A stretch of DNA of 64,000 nt from Gigaspora rosea (Eukaryota > Glomeromycota > Glomeromycetes > Diversisporales > Gigasporaceae): the NCBI GenBank assembly GCA_003550325.1, contig QKWP01000261.1, positions 173,816-237,815 on the forward strand. The letters are read 5' to 3'. Made by a program: the position numbers and the translations under genes. The notes below the pieces were generated by a model, which made no database searches, was not told the DNA's origin, and saw nothing but the letters and a program-made list of their open reading frames with translations. Each line of letters opens with the position of its first letter. Position 1 is the first letter of the stretch. Positions 33,083-46,975 of this stretch are shown here, piece by piece.

Positions 33083-36000
33083 TTATAATTGTTCAATATA
33101 TTCTATTGCTTCTTGAAGATCTTTATCTATATTATTATTATTATTATTAGTATTATTTTCATCATTATCACTATCACTATTATAATTATAATACGACAGG
33201 GTGAAACCCGCGACGAAATAGTTACGTTATTGATACAGATCTCTATCTAACTATCCTAAAATAGTACCCTAACCCTAATTAAGCTAAATCTGCATCAATA
33301 ACGTGATCACTTCAGCATGGGTTTCACCCTTTCGTATTATAATTATCATCTATTTCTGAATTTTCTTCTTCTAAATTTTCTTCTTCCAAATCATTTTTAG
33401 TTAATTCATCCTTACCAGTTTTTTCTAATCTTTTTAAAAATGATTTATATTTGAAAAAATTCCTATTTTATAATATTGTAAACAATAATTACATGTTAAA
33501 TGTATATTATTATAACAATTTGTATGATAAGCATGTCCACATATATATTCTTTTCCATTTAATTTACTAAATGATTTTTTACATTTATCACATGTATTTT
33601 GTGTTGGCACACATGATGTAAGATAACCTGTTGGAAGACATTTAAGCTCTACAGTTTCATTTAATCCTGCAATATAATATTTTTGTTTTTGTATTTTTTT
33701 ACTATTATTAAGATTAAGTAAACTTTTTGAAAATATTTTATCAAAAATAAACTACTTTTTTTTTGTTAAAAAATCTAAATATTTTGAATTATATATATAT
33801 GATTTTTTTGATTTAAAAATATCAAGTTGAGGTTTGTTACGATTATAATCTAATATATATGCTTGTTGTTTAATTTCTTTAATAGTACTATGGGAATTAA
33901 TATTTGCACGAAGATGACTATGCATATTTTCTACAAAATAATCATTAAAATTTACTAAATAATTAGATAAAACTTCAGTTAATAGATAATTTATATCACT
34001 CCAATAAAAATAATCTGAAAGAAATACTAAAGGTGCTTTGTTATAATTTTTTCTTTCCTATCTTAATGCAAATGTCCATAATCTAAATATAGTTTCAATA
34101 TATTGATCAAATGAACCTGATCTAAACAGTACAGCATATATATCTAATGTTGCAAGTATTAAATTATCTAAAATATCTAATAGCATGCAATATTCTATAT
34201 CTTTACATATAGGATCAAATTTAGCTAAAATTATATGAGCTATAGCTTTCCATCCTTCATGAATTAATTCTAAAATTAAATTAATTCTCCATAGTCGTGG
34301 ATTTTTAGCTAATTTTTTTTTATCACCAAAAACAAAATAAAAAAATTGTTCAAAAAAAGTATAATGAACAGAAAATACTGTTTCTCAAAAATTTAAAGAA
34401 ACATGAAATGGACCTATAATTGGAATAAAATTTGTAACATTATTTAGTATTAAATGTGGATTTAATCTAGATTGTGTAATTATTTTTCTAATAAATAATT
34501 GACCTGGCCAATCTGCAATAACTGGAATTATATTATTTTTTAAATATTCTGATAATGAATCAATGCTTGTAATCATTTTAAGAGCTTTTAAATAATCATT
34601 CATTGTATGTAAATTTAATTTTTTAACTTTAACTACTCTTATATTTTTCATTGATCTTTCTTCTTTTCGTTCTTTAATTGCATTATCATATATATGTAAA
34701 GTTAATAAATCTATACGATTTTGAGAATTGAATTGAAGATTTTGAGAAGATATCCATTCCATTTTACATTCATTATAGCTTTTATTAAAATGACCATTAT
34801 ATTTAGAAGTTAAATTAATTATAATTCTAGTTGGTTCAATATTTTCTGGATTAAAAAAAGAATGACCATTTAAACTTGCTAAAATTGGTTGTTTATTTTT
34901 AATTAGTTTAGTTACACATGTTGCTAAATGATTTGCAGTTGAAAGTGTTGTGGTATTTGGCTGGCGTATTGTATGTATATCATGAAAATCATCTATATTA
35001 AAACAATGAAAATTATTTAACTAAATAAATTAATATATATATTATTAATATTTTATATTAAAAATTATTAAAAAAAATAAATAATTTACTTACATAAGAT
35101 GCAAAATATTCATTAATTTTTATTAAATGATTATTTTTAATTTTTTCTCTATAATTATATAAAGTTTTTGAATTTATAGTTATTCCAGCTTTCATAAGAA
35201 AATCAATTCCAGTTGCACTTAATCCACAAGATGATAAATATAAACTAAGATCTGTTTTATATTTATTTACATTTTGGCTACGTAATCCAGCTAAAAGATG
35301 ACATTAACTAATAATTTGCTGCTGTGCTTTTATTTTATTTTTTTCAGTTCTTCTTTTAGGAACTAATGCATTAGTCATTTCATCTAAAAATCCATTTAAT
35401 TGAGGTTCTTCTGTTTCAATTAATTGTTTAAAATCATTTGGATTTAATAAATAATCATTATTTTGTTTTTCATATTTATATAAAACCTTTGTTAATAATT
35501 GTAATTGATTAGAAAATAAATGCTATTGTGCTATAAATATTATAAATTAAAATATAAATTTTTAAATATTAATATAATAATAATATAGTATACTATATTA
35601 TATAAGATAATAATTAATATAGTAAATATTATAATAAACTTACAAGTTTGAATTAAATTATTATTATTATCTTGAATATTTTGATTAATAATTATATTAA
35701 TCAATTTATTAAAATTTGATTGATCAATAACTATACCATCATTAATAATTTTTACTTTTATATTTGAAAAATTATTAGAATCTAAATCTATATATTGGTG
35801 TTCTTCATAAAGTTTTAAATAATCAATTAATGTATTAGAATTAGAATTAGTTGACCTAATTTTACTATATTCAATAATATCACCTAAATCTATAAAAGTT
35901 CTTGGTCTTGTATTTTCAGATATTTGATTTGCAACAAAATTAACAATATTCATATAATGTTCAAAACAAATTGATCTTGATTAACTTTTAAATAATTATA

Positions 36001-36095
36001 TTGTGAATCAAAATATAAATCAATTTTAGTTTTAAAATCTTGTGTTACATTTCTATAAGAACTTGTTGTCCGTGTAAATAATTTTGTATATATTT
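33083..36095 (-). pseudogene. Large element-borne protein with RING-like finger and acidic tail
   Basis: About 890 codons recoverable. Order: SSYRNVTQDFKTKI (start not seen, about 36095); ENTRPRTFIDLGDIIEYSK; intron about 35642-35524; EEPQLNGFLDEMTNALVPKR and HLLAGLRSQNVNKYKTDLSL; intron about 35094-35022; FHDIHTIRQPNTTTLS; NIIPVIADWPGQLFIRKI; FIPIIGPFHVSLN; then RLWRINLILELIHEGWKAI. Then comes a finger CDKC-x16-CGHAYHTNC-x7-CNYC, and an Asp/Glu/Asn-rich tail ending EAIEYIEQL. Stops lie after ..NLIQTSQ (TAG, Gln likely), after QQQIIS (TAA), after HVSLNF (TGA, Arg likely), after WTFALR (TAG, Trp likely) and after LTKKK (TAG). A frame break lies near 35955. A MITE interrupts the tail. No known transposase motif identified. 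It resembles uncharacterised, multi-copy Glomeromycotina proteins, but this is from memory and not checked. Confidence 0.6.
33193..33335. mobile_element. 143-bp MITE with telomere-like centre, in the acidic-tail coding region
   Basis: Ends ACGACAGGGTGAAACCC and GGGTTTCACCCTTTCGT (16 of 17 complementary). ATTATAAT flanks both sides (33185-33192 and 33336-33343). CCCTAACCCTAA lies at 33267-33278. Without it, the Asp/Asn codon run of the host relic is continuous in frame. Confidence 0.75.
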
Positions 36096-37297
36096 TTAAA
36101 TATATATATCATATATATTTTTATTTATTATATAACGATAAATATAAATTTATAAATATTTTTAAATTTTTAAAATGCCTTCAAAAACTTACAGGACCTT
36201 GTGCAGTTAATAATTGCAATAATTCGGTTAAGTCTTATATAATTTTTGAAAATCAAATCATTACCAAATAAAATTTATTTAATACAAATATATGATATGT
36301 ATGCATTTGTAGTCTATGTATACGTCTCCAAAAATCATTTCCGCAATTAAATACCTGCAACAAACTAATGTATCCTCACATATTGTAATTATAGGTGTTC
36401 TACAAAATTCTATTGTAAAATACCGGAGGTTATAGTTGACTTCCGATGTAGTTTTAAAATGGCTTAATTCTCAATAAATTTCTAACTGATATAAAAAAAT
36501 AGTCACCTTATTTTATTGTAGCTTTTAAAACAAATAATCGATACCTTGATATGAATGTAATAGAAAAGATTTATCCTTTAACTTTTAATAAACTAAATTA
36601 ATACTGTTATTTCATTTTAATTTTTCACTTATTTAAATTTAAAATCTTCTCAGTAAAGAAGATCTAAAGCTAAAAAGTTTGGGTATATGTTTTTCAATAT
36701 TTGACGGATAGTAAAGAAATTTAAATTGTTAAAATCATTAAAAAGAGGAGCTGATGTAACTAATTGAAAACTTTAACGATTTTTCAAAATAAAATTTTTT
36801 TTTTATTGGGTTTTTTAGATAGTATAGCGAACATTAGAAAAAGTATAAATATTGTCATCAATTGTGATGCTTGAGCGTCATCACGATTATTATCTTATTA
36901 ATTGATTTAGATGCTTGAGAGCAGCGTTCAAGCATTAAACAATTGAAGTACTAATTTAATTAATGGTTGTGCAAATACTTTTACTATTACAGTACTATCT
37001 TATCATTACAATACCATAATAAAAAAAAAGAGATGAATTAATAGAAATTCTAGTTTCTGTCTTGTCTTTTTCAGACTTCACCAACTTTTATATATTGCTA
37101 AGACAAAACCAGCCAACACAACTTTTTCTAGATTCATTACTATAAATAAACCAAATATTAAATATAAAAATTTTTAAAATATTTTTAGATTCGCTTTTAG
37201 TTCTGGCCAATATTAAGCCATTAAATTTTATGGAAGAATGAATAGAATAGTTGTACAGTATTTAGTGCTATAAATAAAGACTAGAATATGATAAATA
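36096..37297. other. Spacer with a small plus-strand coding scrap
   Basis: From about 36175, ATGCCTTCAAAAACTTAC opens a short reading which, after one frame change, gives GPCAVNNCNNSVKSY, Cys-containing and start-like. Too short to call. The rest shows nothing recognisable. Confidence 0.3.
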
Positions 37298-37548
37298 TGG
37301 GCGGTCAAAAGTAGAAACCAAGGAAATTGTTTTTAGTAAGTTTTTTTAAATTTTTAAATTAAAATATCTTGACAATTATTAAACCAAATATAATAATTTT
37401 TTTTTTATTTTAATTCTATAACTATATAAAATTAAAATAAAAAAAATTTTATCAAGTTTGGTTTAATAGTTGTTGAGATATTTTAATTTAAAGTCTAGAA
37501 AAAATTTACTTAGAAACAATTTCCTTAGTTTCTACTTTTGACCGCCCA
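37298..37548. mobile_element. 251-bp Tc1/mariner-like MITE
   Basis: TA on both sides. Ends TGGGCGGTCAAAAGTAGAAA and TTTCTACTTTTGACCGCCCA are perfect inverted repeats. Nearly the whole element folds back on itself. Confidence 0.8.
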
Positions 37549-38389
37549 TATGACCATTTGCGAAATTTTAGCTTTCTGTCCTTTGAAAATTTTTTCACAT
37601 AAGTGCTAGCTATGATTTTAAAGATCCATAATGGTAAAAGAATAAAGTGTTGAAACAGTTATTTTTTGTAATTCATTAATAAACATTGTTTTTGTTAATT
37701 AGCACAGCTATCTATAAATCATTACATACTATTTGCCTTGTTGGTATGAAGGTCTTATTAACATATTCTAAGTTATAAATTAAATCGTCCAAAATATCTA
37801 GAAATTGATTTAAATTGTCAATAAAGATTGTTCTTTAAAAAGACTTTATTATCAGTATATTAACATACCACCAAGTATAGTTGATATTATTCTTTAATCC
37901 GTCTTATTATTTCGACTCATAATTGTCAACGTATTAGTTTAATATAGTTTAGTAATATCAACGAGTAAAAGAATAGTAACTTACTCTTTTCAAATATTCC
38001 CGACTTCTAAGAATTTCCATAAAATAAATTAGTATAGATATATAGGCTTTTTAAAACTCTTAACGGCTATTTTAACAAGCTTACTAGACGCGTTAGAAAT
38101 TCAACAAACCTCTAACAGCATAAAAATAAACAAGCCCTATAATTTATTAACACCTACTTTCGCTCTTATGAAAACTCTCTGGGGAAAGCGATTGAAAACG
38201 ATTGGAAAAAGATCTCTATTAGAGACACTCAAAAAGAAGAAATTTTACTTATAAATGGGGGTACCTTTAGTTTAACTTAATACGGGTAAGCGGATTGTGA
38301 ATTTACCGGTTTTTAGACTACTATCGTATATCAAATTTTCAATTGACCAAATAAATAGTTTGTGTAACACTGTTTTCGGAATCTATCGG
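37549..38389. other. Right-end region of the 11.1-kb element
   Basis: No gene seen. Leads to the right TIR at 38390. Confidence 0.4.
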
Positions 38390-38421
38390 ATACGAGTTTC
38401 TGCTATGCTTTTGAACATTAG

Positions 38422-39060
38422 ATTTGGTAGAAAAGAAACAATATTGGCATGAATAGCTCAGAAAATTAATAAGCAGTGTAATGGAAACGAACTTACATTT
38501 TATGATATTGCTATGATGGTGAAGTTGGATAGTTTTGTTAAAGAATCCTTAAGATTAGCAGATAATATAGTTTGTTTGGCACACATATGTATTTCTAAAT
38601 TTTATTGTATGTTTGCAAATGGATATCAAATCCCAAATGGTAGTTTTTTTTTTCTTGATTGTTATTCTCAACTTTCAAATCGTGACAATTAATATACATA
38701 TTCCTAATTACTTAAAGTTATTATAGGTCATATAGTCTTTTTAAACACTATTGATATGCATCATGATGAAGAGCTTCAAGGTCAAAATCCCATAGAATTT
38801 TATGCATACCGACATTTAGATCATAATTCTCCTGCAAAAAAAATTGATTGTAATTTTTTATTATTTGGAGGTGGAAAGCATGCATGTCTGGTTAGATTTT
38901 TTGCTATTAACAGATTAACATGTTGTTACTTAAAAATTTATTAAATATGATATTAGAACTGAGACTGGGAGATTAGATCTAAACCAAACAATATAGGACC
39001 TTTTTATAAGACGATTAAAGGTGCTATTGTGTGTTTGAGAATAGGAAGAAAATTACAACT
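38422..39060 (+). pseudogene. Cytochrome P450, 3' part of the split gene
   Basis: Begins at an AG acceptor (38420-38421) in the phase left by the exon ending at 27238: LY|DLVEKKQYWHE. It then shifts frame to NKQCNGNELTFYDIAMMVKL with the ExxR helix as KESLR, and FANGYQIPN. An intron (38640-38726) leads to LNTIDMHHDEELQGQNP, YRHLDHNSPAKK and the haem-binding loop FLLFGGGKHACLVRFFAIN. The usual CPGR is CLVR here, explained by one lost C and one gained T around 38886-38892. After FFAIN the frame breaks again (38905, 38985) and tail-like KFIKYDIRTETG and GPFYKTIKG follow. The heme Cys is present, but the gene is broken. Confidence 0.85.
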
Positions 39061-40419
39061 TTATTTCATAAAGATGATCTAGTACAGAGAGCATAAAAGT
39101 AACCTTTAATGGTATTCTTTTAATATCTTTTTTTTACTTTATAGTATTGCATATAAATTAATATTTTTAAATATTAGTAGTTTTTTTTAATTTTTCCAAG
39201 ATTGTGAATTTTGTTCTATTTATAAAAGAAAAAGGAAAGGATGCTTTTCTATGAGATTTATAACATCTTATCTGAAATTTAGTAATATTTGCCAGTTACT
39301 TCGGTTATTCTACACTTTTCAAAATAAAAGAAATTGACTGATTTATGAAAGACCTGGAATATAATTTTTATAACTATCTAATCTGGCTTTTTTATATTTT
39401 TACATTCTCCTTTTCTGAGCTTGATTGCTTGATAGAACCAATTTCTAGACTACGACTGGGTATCAGATTCACTGTAACCTATTTAAATTCTCATTATTTG
39501 GTTATATATGCTATAAAAATTTGCAATTAGTGAAGTTTCTTTTAAAATAAAGAAAAAAAAAACTTTAGTCTTAACTCGAAAGCATTTAGTAGAAACATTA
39601 TAAAATTTATGAGAAACTTTGTAAACTGTAATCTTTGAATAACTCTAACACGATGATGATGATAAGGAAGTAGTGGTAGTGAAATGTAGATTCGATAACC
39701 CTTTCATTCATGAACATTCATCTAATTGGTTGATGCAATTCAAAAACTGGGCAGTGTTGTACACGGTGTTGCAAAATTTGTGTTTAAATTGCCTTTGTTA
39801 TATTTTCTATTTTGTATAGCATTCTTTACTATATTTATTAGTGCTATTGATATGATATAACTGTACATGGCCATGGTTTAGAACTACAGATATTTGTTCG
39901 AGACCATAAATATTGGTTTGGAACCATGGGTCTTGGTTTGAGGTCACAGTTACAACAATGGACATTGTCCTGTTAAAATATCATGTACACAGCATTCTAG
40001 GGTTTAAATCACTATACTCCATGAATAACCAAATCAAAACTAGGAAATTTAATTTTATAGATAATGATATTAGATTTATTTGAATATTGTAGTCAAAATT
40101 TGGTTATTTGTTTGACTAATTTAAATTTGGATGTTTGTACTTGTGAAAACATTATGTGCGATATTTGCCCAGCTATGTTAGTGTGATCATTTCATCAGGG
40201 CAAGTTCTAATGCAGAATCAGTTTTATTTTCAACATATGGACATATTGTATTTGAAGTTGTCATTTGTTTGAAGCTGTCTTAGGTTGCACCTTTAGGGAC
40301 TAGTTTCAGTTAATGATGCTCTATATTAATTTTCTAGATTTGCATTTATTGTATCTGATATTGTTTAGTCAGTTGAATACATTAATCAAATTATACAAAA
40401 GGCTTGTTTTGCTCCTCTA
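39061..40419. other. Spacer
   Basis: No recognised gene. Around 39650-39815 one plus frame reads KEVVVVKCRFDNPFIHEH, SSNWLMQFKNWAVL, possibly a lone exon; not assignable. Confidence 0.3.
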
Positions 40420-40840
40420 GTAACAAAGAATCTAGTTACAAACCTGCAAGAACCAAAGACTATTATCAAGAAATCACACAGATAGCTTACATTATTTTTA
40501 ACTCTTACTCGATCATCTAAAATTCTTGGTTTATATTTGTTGGTGCACACTTCAAATACAACAATGAAATTTTCAAACTTGAATCGTTCTCTTATTAATC
40601 ATAAAATCTGACTCGATTACTACATAATGTTTTTTTCAGACCCAATGCATGTGCTTTTGTTTCAAAAGCTGGCCAACACTTTCGTCGTTAAGTTTAAGGT
40701 CTAAAATCTTTAGTTCTCCTTAACTTGGATTTTTAAATCATTTTCCCTTAGTTCCACTTAGCAAGCCAGTTAATGAAATGTACGTCAGTTCCAAAACTAC
40801 ATTTATTGACTATTTATTATTTGTGCCATCTGAGTAAGGA
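40420..40840 (-). pseudogene. Second copy of the unrecognised multi-copy gene relic
   Basis: Minus-strand counterpart of 4543-5125 and sister of 49690-50097; shares ACTTAGCAAGCCAGTTAATG and AACCAAAGACTATTATCAAG. Heavily decayed, no open frame of length. It abuts the satellite array. Confidence 0.6.
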
Positions 40841-43800
40841 TTATCAGTGTATATTTATCAGGACGTACCAATAAACATTATCTAATTTAACTGCTTTTGA
40901 GAACATATCTAGTGATACGGGTCGATGAAAAAATCGCGGGCCGAGGCCGATCCAAAAAAAACTCGGGCCGGTCGACCGGGCCGACCTTTTTCTAGTGTAA
41001 TTTTTTCTGATCAGAATCAGTCAACATTTATCTATATTAAACGTGTAAAAAGCCATCAGATAGTTTTTTATCGAATTCTAGTGATATCAAATGATTTAAT
41101 TTTTATTCTTTTTGTCCTTGAGAAAAATTCCAGCATGTTAGTATTTCATGTTGATTGATTGTCTATGTCTCCGAACATTCTTATACTTAGATTATACTCG
41201 CTATTTGCAGTTTATCACCTAAATAAGCCAATTCACTTAAGTTATTATAAATAACTAGCCGATTTTATTTAATTCCTGGCCTGAAATATACTTTAGAAGA
41301 TAATCGACTCTAACACTTCTCTTACCAACCGGCCCGGCCCAAAAAGGTGCGGGCTGAGGGTCGACCCGCCCATCGACCCGGCCGTTGGGCTGGGCTCGAC
41401 CCGTATCACTAAACATATCCCATCTTAGCTAAAGCAAAAACCCTACTCTCACCCTCAGGATTAAAGTTATAAGAATGATCAGAATTTTTGCCAAAGCAAA
41501 ACAATCATCATTTCATTTTATAAATTAAACCAATTATGCCGATCGATTGAATTTTAAAGGATATACCAAATTACATTCAATTAAAGTATGATGGTTAGAT
41601 ATATACATATTAGGACGTGCCCAATGAGTATAATCTAGTTCGACTATTTAAGAACGTATTCCACCTTATTCAAAGCAAAGACTAGTCTACTTTCATCCTC
41701 AAATTAAAATCATAAGGATGATCAAATGCATATTTATTAGGACGCACCTAATAACTATGATCTATTTCGACTACTTTTAAAACTTCACTAGAACAAAGGT
41801 TAGTCTACTTCCATCCAGAGGATCAAATCGATTACCTTATGCCATTATTAGATATCTCAAAATTATATTTTGATTAGGTAAGGATGATCAGATGCATATT
41901 TATCAGGACGTACCCAATAAACACTATCTAATTTGACTGCTTTTGAGAACATATCCCATCTTAGCTAAAGCAAAGACCAGTCTACTCTCACCCTCAGGAT
42001 TAAAGTTATAAGAATGATCAGAATTTTTGCTAAAGCAAAACTATCATCATTTCATTCTATAAATTAAACCAATTATTCCGATCGATTGAATTTTAAAGGA
42101 TATCCCAAATTACATTCAATTAAAGTATGGATGGTTAGATATATACATATTAGGACGTACCCAATGAGTATAATCTAGTTCGACTATTTGAGAACGTATC
42201 CCACCTTATTCAAAGCAAAGACTGGTCTACTTTCATCCTCAAATTAAAATCATAAGGATGATCAAATGCATATTTATTAGGACGTACCTAATAACTATGA
42301 TCTATTTCGACTACTTTTAAAACTTCACTAGAACAAAGGTTAGTCTACTTCCATCCAGAGGATCAAATCGATTACCTTATGCCATTATTAGATATCTCAA
42401 AATTATATTTTGATTAGGTAAGGATGATCAGATGCATATTTATCAGGACGTACCCAATAAACACTATCTAATTTGACTGCTTTTGAGAACATATCCCATC
42501 TTAGCTAAAGCAAAGACCAGTCTACTCTCACCCTCAGGATTAAAGTTATAAGAATGATCAGAATTTTTGTTAAAGCAAAACTATCATCATTTCATTCTAT
42601 AAATTAAACCAATTATTCCGATCGATTTAATTTTAAAGGATATCCCAAATTACATTCAATTAAAGTATGGATGGTTAGATATATACATATTAGGACGTAC
42701 CCAATGAGTATAATCTAGTTCGACTATTTGAGAACGTATCCCACCTTATTCAAAGCAAAGACTGGTCTACTTTCATCCTCAAATTAAAATCATAAGGATG
42801 ATCAAATGCATATTTATTAGGACGTACCTAATAACTATGATCTATTTCGACTACTTTTAAAACTTCATTAGAACAAAGGCTAGTCTACTTCCATCGAGAG
42901 GATCAAATCGATTCCTTATGCCATTATTAGATATCTCAAAATTATATTTTGATTAGGTAAGGGTGATCAGATGCATATTTATCAGGACGTACCCAATAAA
43001 CACTATCTAATTCGACTGCTTTTGAGAACATATCCCATCTTAGCTAAAGCAAAGACCAGTCTACTCTCACCCTCCGGATCAAAGTTATAAGAATGATCAG
43101 AATTTTGTTAAAGAAAAACTATCATCATTTCATTCTGTAAATTAAACCAATTATTCCGATCGATTTAATTTTAAAGGATATCCCAAATTACATTCAATTA
43201 AAGTATGGATGGTTAGATATATACATATTAGGACGTACCCAATGAGTATAATCTAGTTCGACTATTTGAGAACGTATCCCACCTTATTCAAAGCAAAGAC
43301 TAGTCTACTTTCATCCTCAAATTAAAATCATAAGGGTGATCAAATGCATATTTATTAGGACGCACCTAATAACTATGATCTATTTCGACTACTTTTAACT
43401 TCACTAGAACAAAGGTTAGTCTACTTCCATCCAGAGGATCAAATCGAGTACCTTATGCCATTATTAGATATTTCAAAATTATATTTTGATTAGGTAAGGA
43501 TTATCAGATGCATATTTATCAGACGTACCCAATAAACACTATCTAATTCGACTGCTTTTGAGAACATATCCCATCTTAGCTAAAGCAAAGACCAGTCTAC
43601 TCTCACCCTCCGGATCAAAGTTATAAGAATGATCAGAATTTTGTTAAAGAAAAACTATCATCATTTCATTCTGTAAATTAAACCAATTATTCCGATCGAT
43701 TTAATTTTAAAGGATATCCCAAATTACATTCAATTAAAGTATGGATGGTTAGATATATACATATTAGGACGTACCCAATGAGTATAATCTAGTTCGACTA

Positions 43801-43927
43801 TTTGAGAACGTATCCCACCTTATTCAAAGCAAAGACTAGTCTACTTTCATCCTCAAATTAAAATCATAAGGATGATCTTTATTATGACGTACCTAATAAC
43901 TAAGTTCTATTTCGACTACTTTTAAAA
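40841..43927. repeat. Satellite array, unit about 540 bp with three subunits
   Basis: AGGACGTACCCAATAAACAC recurs at 41905, 42445 and 42984, with diverged forms at 40860 and 43521, giving spacings of 537-540 bp (the first interval is lengthened by an insertion). Within each unit AGGACGTACC occurs three times in different contexts (..CAATGAGTATAATC, ..TAATAACTATGATC, ..CAATAAACACTATC), so the unit is a trimer of diverged subunits of roughly 180 bp. Each subunit also carries a CAAAG..AGTCTACT motif. Confidence 0.9.
40910..41411. mobile_element. 502-bp GC-rich hAT-like foldback in the satellite
   Basis: Ends TAGTGATACGGGTCGA and TCGACCCGTATCACTA are perfect inverted repeats. AACATATC flanks both sides (40902-40909 and 41412-41419), and other satellite units show the empty site GAGAACATATCCCATC. 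GC-rich subterminal blocks (CGGGCCG, GGCCCGGCCC) stand out against the AT-rich surroundings. Confidence 0.92.
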
Positions 43928-45092
<1,165 letters not shown>

Positions 45093-45834
45093 GAAAGAAT
45101 GATCAGAATTTTGTTAAAGCAAAACTATCATCATTTCATTCTGTAAATTAAACCAATTATCCAGATCAATTGAATTTTAAAGGATATCCCAAATTACATT
45201 CAATTAAAGTATGGATGGTTAGATATATACACATTAGGACGTACCCAATGAGTATAATCTAGTTCGACTATTTGAGAACGTATCCCACCTTATTCAAAGC
45301 AAAGACTGGTCTACTTTCATCCTCAAATTAAAATCATAAGGATGATCAAATGCATATATATTAGGACGTGCCTAATAACTATGATCTATTCCGACTACTT
45401 TTAAAACTTCACTAGAACAAAGGTTAGTCTACTTCCATCCAGAGGATCAAATCGATTGCCTTATGCCATTATTAGATATCTCAAAACTATATTTTGATTA
45501 GGTAAGGATGATCAGATGCATATTTATCAGGACGTACCCAATAAACACTATCTAATGCGACTGCTTTTGAGAACATATCCCATCTTAGCTAAAGCAAAGA
45601 CCAGTCTACTCTCACCCTCAGGATTAAAGTTATAAGAATGATCAGAATTTTTGTTAAAGCAAAACTATCATCATTTCATTCTATAAATTAAACCAATTAT
45701 CCTGATCAATTGAATTTTAAGGGATATCCCAAATTACATTCAATTAAAGTATAGATGGTCAGATATATACATACGCGATGAATATAATCTAGTTCGACTA
45801 TTTTGATAACGTAAGAGCTTGATTGATCCTAAAA
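45093..45834. repeat. Satellite array block 2
   Basis: About 1.4 units of the same satellite between helicase copies 1 and 2. Confidence 0.85.

Positions 45835-46975
<1,141 letters not shown>

Larger units (their letters stand above)
27307..38409. mobile_element. 11.1-kb TIR element with 9-bp target duplication
   Basis: Perfect 20-bp terminal inverted repeats: AGCATAGCAGAAACTCGTAT at 27307-27326 and its complement at 38390-38409. TTTGAACAT flanks both sides (27298-27306 and 38410-38418). A 9-bp duplication suggests a Mutator-like mechanism, though the terminal repeats are short for that group. Insertion is in a P450 intron; excision in silico leaves a 71-nt intron with matching phase. Cargo: a large minus-strand relic gene with a RING-like finger (33083-36095), four MITEs, a kinase scrap, a repeat-rich zone and an 88-bp hairpin. 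Part of the interior may be later insertion. Confidence 0.8.

Noticed and set aside
40841..43927. Coding repeats in the satellite
   Set aside because: No frame stays open across a unit and no protein motif is visible.
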